A DNA stretch of 64,000 nucleotides from Monocercomonoides exilis (lineage: Eukaryota > Preaxostyla > Oxymonadida > Polymastigidae): NCBI GenBank assembly GCA_001643675.2, contig LSRY02000009.1:62001-126000 (forward strand), given 5' to 3'. The notes beneath the pieces were generated by a model. It was not told the DNA's origin, made no database searches, and was given only the letters and a program-made list of their open reading frames with translations. Position 1 is the stretch's first letter. The number at the start of each line of letters is the position of its first letter. The translations under genes and the position numbers were made by a program. Positions 25,201 to 37,058 of the stretch are shown piece after piece.

Positions 25201-27440
25201 TAATCAGCTGCCTCTTCTTCCTTCGCCTCTCTTTGCTCTGCCTGCGTCGCTCGTGTCATCACATCCACCACCACCTGCGCTGATGCCTGGACCATTCCCA
25301 ACGACGCTCTCTGCACCGCCGCCTTCGTCTTCTCTCTTTGCGCTGCCTGCCCTTCAATAAACTCCCCCATCTCCATCGCCCCCTTCCTCTCTGCGTCTAT
25401 CAGCACTGGCGGATGCAGTGTGACCTCAAAATACAACTTGCACAGCGCAGAAAGAGCAGCACAGAAGCAGCGGTGGGCAGCAAACAGGCTGCGAGTGACA
25501 GCTCTTTTGTGGTTGCAGTAGATTTTGTAGCGGATTTCTCTGCGCCACACAGAAAAGCTCTTGCCCAGGTGATACATGCGGAAGAAGGGGATCTTTTGCA
25601 GCGAATGGAATATCATCGCCTCTCTCACAAAGTCAGACACAGAAATAGCTTCCGTCTCGCTGCTGTCGGCTGCTTTGTTTTTGTCGGCTTTCCTCAAAAA
25701 GAAGAGCGGGTTGTTCTTTTGCCTCTGCTTCTCCTCTTCGTTCTCCTGCTCTTCTGCATGTGCCAACACATTGTCCAATTCGCTGTCTGATTGCTGCTCT
25801 CCTTCTTCTCCTTCTTCCTCCTCTCCCTCTTTCTGCTGCTGCTGTTGTTGTTGTTGAGGCTTCTTTTGCTGCTGAGCAAGAATCCTGTTCCTCTTCTTCT
25901 TCTCTCTCATTTGGTGCCTCCACTTCATCCTCTCGCTTTCTGAGGGCATCACATGCACCACGCCAGACACAGAGAAGATGTAATGCTCTGGCTCCACTGC
26001 CTCCTTCGGTACAACAACCAGATCGTATGGATCGTATGCAAAGCGTGGAACATCAACTGCATTTGGATCGCGTTTGGGGGGATGGCGGATGTTCATGTAG
26101 ACAAACTTGACTGGATCGTCTTTACCGCAGCCAGCAAAGTATGCGAGCACATCATTCACCGTCTGCAGCGTCTTGGCAGCCTGCGCATCGGGTGTGGGGG
26201 CTTTGCGGATGGGAGAGCGAGGAGAAGATGTGGAAAGAGGAGGGAGGCGTCTTCCATCCATTCGAGATGTCAGGGGCGATGAAGTGTTTGATGTGAGTGC
26301 AGTTGGAGACGCAGCTGAAGATGATGCTGTTGCATCCTGTTTTTGTGTCTGTAATCTTCCGCCAGTTGGCAGAAGAGGAGTCAGACTGCTTTCCGAATGC
26401 CTTCGAGTGTCACTGGCTGAAAGCGACTGAATTGTTCTCTGTGTTTTCAGCTGAGAGGAAATCAGGTCGGTTTGGTTGCCTCGCTTCATCGACGCTGAAT
26501 GTGGCGTCGGCCTCGAACGCTCAGTGACGGCACCACTTTTGGAGAATTTGTATTCTTTTGAAGCGCCTCTGTTAGTTTCTGTGAGACTGCCATCGCTTCC
26601 TTCTTCGCCCAGCAATCTCAATCCGCCAACACCCCTTCCGCCAGAGTGGCCAAAGTGGGTCACTCCTTCTTTTCCCATCACGTTCCATTTGCCTCCCTTT
26701 GGAGCAGACATCTCTGACCTTCGCAATGGCAAGGCATACGACTCAAGTTCGCGCTCGTCAAACGTAAGCAACTGAGCAAGAGATTCGCTTTGTAGTGTTC
26801 GAATTGTTGGAGTAGGTGCCTGCAGAGAAGAGGATGTGGAGAGTGATGGAAGACGAGCTGGAACCTTATCTTTTGCCTTCATTGGTTGTCTGTTGGACCA
26901 ATTCGATATTGCAACAGACTTTCGGTTAGATGATTGAATTGGGCTATCAGTTTGACTTTTTGCTATTGACTTTGGAAGAGGTGTAAGTGCTTGTGAAGAG
27001 GTATGTGAAGTGACAGTTGTTGGTGCAAAAACTGAAGGAAATGTCTGAATAAGCAAAGATGCGAGGTTGAGTGATTTAAGCTGTGGAGTCGTTGTCACTA
27101 GTGTATATGATTGCTGCAGCAGTTCGTTTAACTGAAGTTGGAGCAGAATCATGTTTTTTATAGTTCAGAAAATAAATGACACAAAAAATGAAACAGAAAC
27201 CTCTTGTGAGACTCTTGACGAAAATGTTCCACTTGGAATTTTTGTTAAAGAATTTCTAAAAGCTGCCCATCCATCATATGTGTTCATTCGAACAACATCT
27301 TTAAGAGATGGAATTAGCTGTTTTTCAAGTTTTTGGGCTTGCTGTTGTATTTAAAGATTAAAAAAATTAATAAATTTTAAGATGAAGGAGAAAATGGTGC
27401 TTTTAATTCATATAAAAGGTCAAACAAATTGTTGCTCCAT
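10260..27440 (-). CDS. Giant divergent dynein heavy chain
   Basis: Exons 27440..27426, 27341..27201 and 27131..10260 (introns of 84 and 69 nt; 5' sites GTTTGA and GTTTCT) give about 5,675 residues, against roughly 4,000-4,600 usual. The domain order is canonical. The linker has HWRMVFELFGRTW (about 22930-22970). AAA1 has Walker A GVDGVGKTET (about 20865-20895). AAA2 has GSAGIGKTT (about 19820-19855) and GTFDSQTSKWKDG. AAA3 has GDGGSGKTET (about 17930-17960) with Walker B LLIDDAD. AAA4 has SRTRTGRTS (about 16465-16495). A coiled-coil stalk and microtubule-binding domain follow (about 15100-15800; RPPESVTLVMQAV, GLCMWVHALYDY), then AAA5, AAA6 (about 11950-12600) and a C-terminal domain ending near the stop. 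Extra length comes from a Ser/Pro-rich N-terminus and acidic, Gln- or Ser-rich inserts. AAA1 has lost its Walker B acidic pair (VCVEGLKEF for the usual CFDEFNR). Probably flagellar, or DNHD1-like; class not assigned. Confidence 0.93.
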
Positions 27441-27577
27441 TACAAATAGCAATTTTTGAGCAAAATTATATTTGTAACTGCTTTGAGAACAAATGAATAT
27501 GGTAATTTCTGATCAAATTTTTTTTTCGGAAATTTTTGAAATGAAAACAAAAATAGAATAAGTTGCTTAAATACATT

Positions 27578-30500
27578 CTAAATTGTACCATTTTTATTAG
27601 TAAATGCTTGTGTCAACGCATTAAGAAATCCTTCTTGCTGTTGATGAAAATGAGTCTTGGCTGAGTCAATCAGTTTCAAAACAGTAACTTCTAATTCATC
27701 AATGCGCCGCTTTGTCTTTTGTTGTTGAGCCAGCTGTTCCTCCAAACTTCCATCTGATCCTTTTTGATTCTGCTCTTCCTTTTCAATCTGGCTCAAGAAG
27801 AATGCCAAGAGCATCCTGACAGAAGAGTCATACATATTCCACATGTTCTTCAGTGCCTTGTCTGCTAATTCAATCATTGGCTGCAGGGGAAGAGAAGAAA
27901 AATCAGAGGAAAGCAGAGAAAGAGACTGCAGAAGAGCGTCAGTTGATGACATGAATGAGGCAGCAAGAGAAGAAGGAGAGAGAGAGTCCAATGGAAGAGG
28001 AGCAGAAGATGAAGAAGATGAAGAGGATGAAGCGGATGAAATGGCTGTGGCATTGTCAGTGGATTGAAGCATGTGAGGAAACAAAATGTTGACAAATGAA
28101 AGAAAAGAAGAAGATGAAGAAGATGATGATGAAGGTTGATTTGTTGCTGTTGTTGTTTCTGAAGTGGAAGATGATTGAACAAAAGAAGAAGAAGAAGAAG
28201 AAGAAGAAGAATTACTTATTTCATTTTGTTTTGAACATTCTTCTTGTTTCTTCTTCTGCTGCTGCCGCTGTTGCATAGTCTCAGATGGCGTGTCTTGTAT
28301 TGGAAGACTGCTGTCCAAAAGGCGCGTGGTGTTTTCTGCATTGATTTTTGAGAGGAGCTCTTCGAATGTCTTGTTGAGGACACCTGGAGAGACACCCGAG
28401 AGAACAAGATCGTCTGCCAAAGAGGCACAAAACCTGTCTTCTTTGTGTGCGGAAAGAGGGCTGTTCTGAATGAGAGGAGGAGGAAAAGGAAGATGATGAG
28501 GAGGAGGATTATGTTGAGTGTGTTGAATGGATAGAGAATGTTGAGTGGATTGAGAAGGAGAAGGAGAATGAGAATGAGAAGGAGAAAGAGAAGGAGAAAG
28601 AGAATGCTGATGCTGATGTTGATAAGGTTTCTGATTGTGTTGCGAAGAGAGGGCGAAAGAAGGAGGAGATTGGGTGGATTGGATGAGTGGATATGAGAGA
28701 GAAGAGAAAGGAGCAGAGGAAATGGGCACTTTGGAGAATGACAGTGCAGGTGGAGAAGAAGGAGAGGAAGGAGATGAGGGGGAAGAGGGGGAAGAGGGGG
28801 AATGAGAAGAAGGAAGAGAAGGAGAAGAAGGAAGAGAAAGGGAGAGTGCAATTGAAGGAGAAGCAGGAGATGAAGGTGCAGAAGAGGTGGAAGAGGCAGA
28901 AGGAGAGAGATGAGAGGAAGGAGAAATTGCTGTGTGTGTGTTTGTGTTTGGCAGAGGAGAAAGCAAAGAGACAGACGGAAGAGAAGAAGAGGCATCATTT
29001 GAAGTGTGTTCACTCACATGTTGACTGCCAAACTGACCTTGTTGTTGTGCTTGCATCGTATTCTTCTCTTTCATTTGCTGTTTGTGATGCATCTGTTTTG
29101 TGTCTCCTTCTTTATGCTCTGAAAATGCTGAAGAAGAAGAAGAGGAAGAAGAAGAAGAAGAATTCATCATTCCATTCCCTCCCTTCTCATTCGCATTCGC
29201 ATTCTCAGCCGCATTCTTCTCCTTCTGCCGCATCGTGTTCAGTGCCAGCTGCTCCTTCAGAATGGCCAGCAGCGACGAGCGAGCTTCCTGATGAGACAGA
29301 TGCGACTCTCTCAGGCTGCCCATCATCGAGCGGAGGAGGAGAGACAGGTGAGGCGGAAGAGACTTCTGCCCCACAGCCACTTGGAGTGCAGGCGAGGCGC
29401 ACTCAACTGAAGGGCTGGGGGGTGTGGTGGATGTGGTGGATGTGGAAGATGAGGTTGAGAGGAGGCTGGGGCTGATGGAAGAGAGAGAAGAGAGAGAAGA
29501 GAGAGAGGAAAGAGGAAGAGTGCTTGTGGATGGCTGGGATGTGTTGTGTTGTGTCTGAGTGGGAACATCCCAGTCAAACACTTCATCTTCGTCCAATTCA
29601 GAAACTGTCACATCATCTTCTTCGTCATCATCTTCATCTTCATCATCACTTTCTTCGCCTTCTTCGCTTTCTTCAGCACCCTCATCTTTTTGCTCTTCTT
29701 CAGACATCCCTGTTTCTTTTCCAGTTGTTGAATTATTTGCTTCATCTTCTTTTTCACTTCTCTTCTTCTTCTTCTTCTTCTTCTTCCCCTTCTTTTGGAA
29801 GAACGGGTGGTGCAGCAGCTGCTTTGCAGACGGGCGTTTCGAGGCGTCGAGTGTCAAACAGAGCGAAATCAGCTTCTTCACTTTGCCGTCTTTGACTGCG
29901 TTCAGCAGGCGCGGGGGCTCTCCAGAAGTGACCTTCCTGTAAAGCGAGCCAAAGTTCTCGCACTCTTCGTACGGATACTCCAGCGTCATCATCTGCAGCA
30001 TCGTCAGCCCAAACGAGTAGACGTCAGATTTCGTGCTTGACTTCCCTTGCATCGTCTCTGGCGACACAAACTGCGGCGTCCCTGAAATCGTGTGCCGAAT
30101 ATTCTTTTGCATCGCAGGCGACAGCCCAAGGTCCCCCAGCTTCACTTTTCCGGATGGCCCATCAATCCAGATATTATCACATTTCACATCATGATGGATG
30201 ACAGGATGAGATGGAGCCTTTTCATGTAAATAGTGCAGCGCAGATAAAATTTGCCTGCACCATCTCGAGATGACGGGCATTCTGGGAATCCCATGTTCCT
30301 GTATATACCTAACCATTCAGTTTAAAGAAAGCACATAAAATCTTTTCTCTTTAACAAACTCTTTCAATGTGCCAGAACTCATAAGTTCACGAATCATAAT
30401 TAATTGTCTTTGCTTCGGTACAAACCAATAATGATGAAAACCTAATAAGTGTGGATGCCCAAGAGCTGCAATGATATCCATCTTTTAAGTATAAAAAATT

Positions 30501-30798
30501 AATATATTAATTTTTTAAAAGTATTGGAAAACTTCTGTGATTAATTCTTGCTGAACGTTTGGAGTCCAACATTTTAAGGTTATTTCATTCCATGATACAG
30601 CTCTTCCGCTTTCACTATCATAGGCAACATATACGTCTTTAAAAGAGCCACTACCTAAAAACACATTTGAGTGCTTGATTCGAAGTTTAAAAAAAAGAAT
30701 GCAAATTTCAAATTTTCATAATGAAACTAAATGAAATGGAATACCTTTAGGTACCTTCCTGAAGGATCAGTTTCTTCGTATTCTGGAAAATCATCCAT
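27578..30798 (-). CDS. WNK: WNK-family protein kinase with long Ser-rich tail
   Basis: Exons 30798..30745, 30673..30533, 30481..30356 and 30298..27578 give about 1,013 residues. The third junction (5' GTTAAAG) is the least certain. WNK hallmarks: the glycine loop GSGSFKDVY carries the Lys that WNKs use in place of the third loop glycine; the normal subdomain-II Lys is Asn (AVSWNEI), as in plant WNKs; and ELMSSGTLKEF, WCRQIL, CDNI, GDLGLS (instead of DFG) and GTPQFVSPE are present. The catalytic loop reads HHD instead of HRD. The tail is low complexity (Lys/Glu, poly-Ser, Ser-Pro) with a short coiled-coil-like C-terminus. WNKs are cytosolic kinases of ion and osmotic signalling in animals and plants; the role here is unknown. 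Its start is 154 nt from a divergent surface-protein gene. Confidence 0.9.
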
Positions 30799-30952
30799 TT
30801 ATAAAAATCATTATTAAATTATATATGATACAAATTTTTGTGTTATTTCTTCATCAATAATTTCGTAATTATTTATATTGTTGTTGGGCTCGGTTTTTCT
30901 TCATTTTAAAAGATCTTTAATACCAAAATATTTAAGTCGATAATTGCACCGC

Positions 30953-33900
30953 ATGTTTTTGTGCTTATTGGCTTTGTTCTTTTGTTGCAAAGCCGAAAAT
31001 CTTACTATAATGTATTATTTTTAATATTATTTTTTGATTGCGTTTTATGTCACTTTTTTCTTTCACCTTCAAAAAATGAAATATTTAATGAACAAATATT
31101 TTTTAAGAGCATGGAATAATTCCACTTATTTAAAAAATTCCACAATTTCGTTTATTTCATCAATGATTGTACATGATATTGGTGATTTATATCCTTTTAA
31201 GTGTTTTGATAGTAAACTTATTTTGAGTGATATTGCAATCAAAATGAAGGCCATTAATTCTTCTTTGATATCAATATCATGCAGCGAGGCTTTTTTAACG
31301 AACATCACTACAGTTAATTGCCAGAATTCGTGGAAAATACCCTCTTTTATTTCTTGCAATTCAGAAAAATCTAAAGTGATTGCAAATGAGATGGATATTT
31401 GCAATAACTTAATTCAGTCACCTTTATTTGTGAACTCAAAAAGTGTGTCGTTACATGTTCAATCATGCAATTTTTGCAACATAACTTCGAGGAACTTCAA
31501 GGAAATCTTTGCTAATAGCGATGATGAAATTGGTTGTAAAGCAGTTGCAACAATTCTGCACACAACTTTCAATTGTATTAACTGTGCGCATGATCGAGTG
31601 ATGTATCAAACAATGAATTTTTTTAGCTGCATTAAAAATTTTAACAATTCTGCCAAAAACAGTATTAAAGATAAACAATTTTTTGAAAGGATTTGTTATG
31701 AAACAACTGAATCGTTTGATAGTTGTCTATTTGAATATTGCGGAGTTAGTTTCGATGCAGAAGAAACAAATGGAGGTGCGTTATATTTTCTTGGTTCATC
31801 AACCACAACGCTTACAATTAAAGACTGCTCTCTGCTTGAATGCAACTGCACAGGCAGTGGAGGTGCGATTTTCGCGAAGGGTGCAGGGAGCGTTAGCGTC
31901 AGTGGAACACTTTTTCATTATTGTTCAGCTGAAGAAGCTGGTGGTGGAGTATCTTTTTATAATGTGTCAAGCATGCAATTGTATAATTGCAATTTTACAA
32001 ATTCATATTGTCACAAGAAGAATGGCGGAGGCGCTAGCTGCGTTTTGTGTGGATATGCTGAAATAACATGTACCACTTTCAATAGCTGCGTTTCAAATTT
32101 GAATTGTGGAGGAGGGGTGGCACTTGAAAGTACGATTGACAATGTGAATGTGTATGATTGCTTGTTCCTGAAATGCGAGTCGTATGGAAAAGGTGGTGGT
32201 GGTCTTTTGCTGAGGATACAGGAGAATGATAGTGATTCCCCTCATCTCCTCAGAGACTTGCCATTCTTGTCGCTTGCTCTGTGCTCGTTTGCATTCAACA
32301 GTGCCAAAAGAGGAAATGACATTTTAGTTGATTGTGGAAGCTACTCCTCTTCAAGTGCTGTCTTGGCATGGTTTTCGAAGCCATATGTGGCCGGATGCTT
32401 TTCAATGTCTGAAGACAATCGTGTGGATGTGGAGGGGCAAAGTTATGATGATTTACTTATTGTGGAAATATTAGTTGATGCAAAGTCAAATTACACAACG
32501 GACTGTGGATACAGAGGCATCCCTTGCAAATCATTGAGGGACGTGGTAAAAATGAACAAGGTGAATGCAAGTACACGTATTGCAATGCAAAAGGGGGTTT
32601 ATAAGGAAAATAGTTTTGTATTGAACAATTCAGATTATGTGATTTATCAAGATGTTGATAATTCTAACTCAGATAAGGATCCTTATTCAGTGGAAATTTT
32701 ATCCGGCAATGTTAGCACGATAAGGTTTATCGACTTGATAAATACGAACTTTACTGCCTTCTATGTTTGTATTGAAACAACCACTCAAAGTTCGGTTGGC
32801 AATCGGTATCCGGTTGCAATTACTGCAATCAGCAAGAGCAGAGTTGGACTATATTCGGTTGTTTTGAGATGCTTCAAATACTTTTTCTCAGAGTCTTTTG
32901 ATGATTCAGATCTCCATCTTATCTATGTGTATGACTCAGTTCTGTATATGAATGATACTTACGTCTACGGATGCGGGTATGGTGCTTTGGACAATGCTGC
33001 AGCTTCAACGATGATGATGAAGAATTCACTGAACGACAACAGCATAGGAAACTTATGCGACTGGAACAATTCGTTGGTTAAACTTGAGGATAGCATAAGC
33101 ACTATTGAAAACTGTTGCATTGGAAACAGCACTCCGGGCGGGTTGTATCAGAGCGGAGGGTCTGTTACGATAACAAACTTATCTTTCATTAACATTGGTG
33201 TCAAAGACGAGAACTTTTATAGCTTCAAAAAGAGCATGATGTGCGTAAATAACGGAAGTGTGGTTCTTAACAATGTTTCATCGCTACCAGAAGAAGAATC
33301 AAAATGGATAAATTTGTTGGGATGCAATTTGACGGGGGATGAATTCGACAAAATTTTAAATGGACAGACAGAAACCGAGCTTTTTTTCAAGCCATATTTG
33401 ATTGATGTGCTTGTAGATCATCAGTTACCCGGTTCTTCAACTTGGTTTACTCTTTCAGGGGTTAATCTGTACCCATGCAACATATTTGCTAATTATGAAA
33501 TCAGAATGTTTCTTCAGAATGATGAAAGCTCTCTTGAAGGGGAACAAGAGGAGTTAATGGTGTCAGGCATTCAACGTATATATAAAGTTGAGTCGCAAAC
33601 AAAGGCATTGTTTGATGTTAACCTTGCAAGTTATAACTACACGTCCTTAAACGTATCAGTGAAATTGACATATCCATGCTTTTCCTACTACTCTCACAGC
33701 ACGCCCTCTGTTTGGCACCTCTTCAACTTCACCACGCCGCCAATTCCAGACACACCTGTTTCGCCTGAGCCAAACGAAGAAAGGAAATCAAGTACGGGTG
33801 TGGAGGAGCAGAATAAGTTTGTTTTGATTATTGTGTGTGCATGTATGGGGCCATCGGTGCTTGCCGTGGTTATGTCTGTAGTGATTATACTGATACGAAG

Positions 33901-34084
33901 GAGGAAGAAGAAAAGCAGTGTGCCTCGCCAAAGCCACCCAGTCAACGAAGATTCGCTGGACAACAACAACTACGAAATGGCTGAGTACAACGAGGCAGAA
34001 GGGCTGATCAACGGAATGGAACAGGCAATCAGTTCAGAACCAGACAACAGCGAATACACACAGTACCCTCGTTCAACCTCTTGA
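30953..34084 (+). CDS. Intact membrane-anchored beta-helix surface protein
   Basis: Exons 30953..31011 and 31108..34084 (96-nt intron, 5' GTATTATT, phase 2) give 1,011 residues. The first exon supplies a clear signal peptide (MFLCLLALFFCCKAENLT) that an open-frame search misses. The ectodomain has GGALYFLGSS, GGAIFAKGAG, GGGVSFYN, GGGASCVLC and GGGVALEST repeats, many Cys and N-glycosylation-type Asn sites, and the family motif DCGYRGIPCKSL. Near the C-terminus one hydrophobic span (FVLIIVCACMGPSVLAVVM) is followed by a basic stop-transfer RRRKKK and a tail of about 60 residues containing NNNYEMAEYNEAEGLI. This is a type I membrane protein, probably at the cell surface. It is the only complete member of this family in the window. 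Its ligand or role is unknown. Confidence 0.85.
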
Positions 34085-34771
34085 ACGGGGCTTTATTTGG
34101 AATTGATGCACTGTTTTCTGTTTGACGTGATCAGGAAATGGAATTATTTTTAATTTTATTTCTTTTTCTTTTTCAAAAACAAAATTACAAACGAAACTGT
34201 TCATATTGACAGGTTGAACAGTCGATAGTGCTGAAGGAATTTTACAAATTATTTTATGTTTCGTTTCGAAGATTACATTTTATTGTTTTGCTTGGTTTAT
34301 CAGATATCCATTATGCATTCTTTTTTGTTTATGTTGAAAATTTTCTGCTGATAAGACATATTTGCTTGCTTTTCATGGAGGTTGTTGTGTTTGCATTTTT
34401 CAGTTGAATGGCGAAAACAAGCAAGAAATGCAAAGAATTTTGTGAACTTTTCATTTTTGTATGATTTCTTCCATCGTAAATATAACCAGAGTAAATAAAG
34501 AATATTTCAAAATTAAAGAAAGAAAGAAAGAACGCATTGAAAAAATGAATTGGTATGTATTTTTTTAGAAATAATTTGAATTGAATATTCATTTCTCTAT
34601 CAAAACTTTGCATCAAAGCAAAGGATGTGAAAATGAAGCTTATAATTGAATAATAATCACATAAATAGAAATGTATATAAATAAGACAGATATCAGATAC
34701 AACAGCACAAGCAGACAGCCAAGCTAACTGAAAAAAGAATACATAAGCAAGAAATGCATTCAGATGGATAA
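34085..34771. other. Convergent 3' intergenic region
   Basis: AT-rich DNA between the stop of the beta-helix gene and the stop of the IQ/FAM13-like gene, which are transcribed towards each other. No gene seen. Confidence 0.6.
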
Positions 34772-36355
34772 TCATTTCTTTCTCGCTGAACGAGGCTGAG
34801 GCTGAGAAGAAGTTGAGCCCACTGTTCTGTGTGGAACAGACGAATGAGAAGAAGAAGAAGAGGCTGATGAAGGTGATGGTGTTGATGATGACGAAGAAGA
34901 AGAGTTTGAAGCTGATGTCGATGCAGAGGAAGAGGTAGAAGAGGAAGAAGGTGATGAGGAAGAGGAGGAAATGGATGAAGAAGGAGAAGAAGAAGACCTG
35001 GATGATGCTTGATGAGATGCAGATGCTCCGCTTGAGCCATAAAGCTGTCCGGCTGAATTAGCTGCAGAAGAGGATGAGGCAGATGAAGAAGATGACGAGG
35101 AAGAAGAGGAGGAGGAGTTAGTGACGTGGTGTGAGTGAAGTGAAGAAGGCGATGGAGAGGGCGAAGACGAGGCAGTTGGCGATGTCAGCGGAGAAGTGCC
35201 CGGCAGCCCCGACGACAGCGTCGCGGTGCCCAAAGAACCAGAATTCGGCCTCCTTCCTGTCTGCCCACCATCCTCTCCGCTGCTCCCTTCAGCCACCGCC
35301 AGCAGCGCTGTCAGCTGCTTGTACCGCTGGTACAGCTTCCGCAGCGGCTCCTTCTCAATCTTGTCCGGCTGCCGCCCCACGACACTCGCAAAGATCTTGT
35401 CGAACCGCTTCAGCTCTGCCTTCACCAGCGTCTTCTCTGCACGCAAGAGGGCTGCATCGTTCTGATACAAATGGTAATCCTCACTTCTCCCTGCCGCTGC
35501 CCGCGCAGCCGCCAGCCGCTGTTCAATCGGCTCGAGCGGCTTCGCCAGGAACATCCGCATCTCGTTCCTCCGTCCTTTTAGTTGTTTTCTTGTTCGGTAG
35601 CTTCTGAACACTGCCTGTATAAGAGTTGCTGCGTGATTACGGAGTTCATTCCTTATTTGCTTGTAGCGCTCGACTTTATCAATGATAGGCCCTCGCTCGG
35701 TTCTTCGAGGCGGATGCCCGTTTTTCTTCGCAAATTCTTGATCAAATGCTTTGATATCAAAAATTAAAGTTTTGGCAGTTGCAATCATTTTCTGTAGAGC
35801 AACATATTTTGAAGATGGTGCTCTTTTTGTTGATTTTGTCTTAGTTTGGCTTCCACCCGGAGTTGAAGATGAAGATGCTGAATGCTAACGAAATAATGAA
35901 AGAGAAATTTAATATATATAAATGAATTGCAAGTGATGTCAAATATTTTTTTCAAACATGAGGATGTGATCCATTTGATCCAGAAGTGTGCGACCTAACC
36001 GGCTGAGCTTCTGAATTTCCATAGTCCATTTGTGGAGTGGATGTTAAAGAAATTGTGGTGCCCACTAAAAAAACATAAATTTTGACAGCTTTAAAAATTT
36101 AAATAAAATCATTCAAACGAGATGGAGGAAAGGAAGAAAATAGCGTTGAAGTTATTGTCGTCCTTAAAACTTCATCGAGATGATAGCCCATTAATTGACA
36201 TGATGTTGAGGCGGAGTTTGTAGCTCTTTAATTCATTTAAAAAGTTAAAATGTATAATTCCAATAAAAAAGTTTAAATTAAAAATATCAAATTGCAAACA
36301 TGTCGCATGAGGAAATATAACTTCGGCAATCAGATGGTTTTCGAAGAGACGTCAT
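34772..36355 (-). CDS. IQ-motif protein with FAM13-like helical regions, four exons
   Basis: Exons 36355..36300, 36225..36119, 36064..35958 and 35884..34772 (introns 74, 54 and 73 nt; 5' sites GTTTGC, GTTTGA and GTTTGA) give about 460 residues. The N-terminal part is Ser/Thr/Pro-rich. Next comes DIKAFDQEFAKKNGHPP...ERGPIIDKVERYKQIRNEL, similar to the conserved helix of FAM13 proteins; then an IQ motif (LIQAVFRSYRTRKQLKG), which normally binds calmodulin or a related light chain; then a second helical block (LLRAEKTLVKAELKRFDKIF and DKIEKEPLRKLYQRYK) like the FAM13 C-terminal segment. The tail is almost all Ser and ends in basic residues. Function is unknown; calmodulin binding is inferred from the IQ motif. 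Frame continuity makes the exon structure convincing, though the first ATG is less sure. Confidence 0.75.
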
Positions 36356-37058
36356 CAAATTTATCTGAGAAGCCAAGTTCCAGAAATGATACTTTCCTCA
36401 ATTTTCAGTATACAAAATGTGGGTACCAAAAAATTTTCGTCGTTTCAATTGCATATTAGCAAAATGAAAAAAACATTTTTTAAACGTTTTTATGTTATTG
36501 TTTAGCAAATATGAAATATGAATAATAATAATCTTTTTGAATCAATACAGTCACAATAATAATTGATCGTTATCTGAAAAACAGTAAAAATCTTTTAAAT
36601 GAAGCTTCAAATGTGCTGTTGAAAATGCTTCATATTGAAATGGATAAGTTTTACTGTTTTTGTCATCTTTAAAATGGAATATTTTTCGATAAAGACATTT
36701 CCGGAAAGATATTCTTGTTGTGCTGAATTCATTTTTGACTGATTTATTTGGAACTATATATCCATTTCTTCATTTAAAATCTTCGTTTTTCAAAAGAAGC
36801 ACCCATGTTTTCAATGAAACTGGCATTTTCAATGTGAAAAATAAGAAGTATGTCCACTCATGATGTTATTATTAACACGAAGAAAAAAATGCAAAAAGAA
36901 GCAGAGAGAAAAGAAAGCAAGAACAAAAGACACTCGCCTTTCGGGTATTCCATTTTAAAATGGAATAAAATAAACAAAAATCAACCAAACAACAAATGTG
37001 AATTTAAAAAATAAAAATATGAACAATTGCTCGCTCTTTCAAAGTTGAAGTGTTTTAT
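36356..37058. other. Intergenic DNA, nothing recognised
   Basis: AT-rich, with no supported frame. It separates the IQ/FAM13-like gene's start from the 3' end of the protease gene; both genes are on the minus strand. Confidence 0.6.

Noticed and set aside
10438-26775. Dozens of open frames on both strands inside the dynein gene (for example 24373-24954 +, 12030-12590 +, 14041-14679 +)
   Set aside because: They overlap the continuous dynein frame, whose translation aligns domain by domain; the others are shadows created by its low stop density and Ser/Glu repeats.
27843-30040. Long frames opposite the WNK kinase tail (28216-29013 -, 28687-29475 +)
   Set aside because: Low-complexity shadows of the poly-Ser and Glu/Lys coding region.
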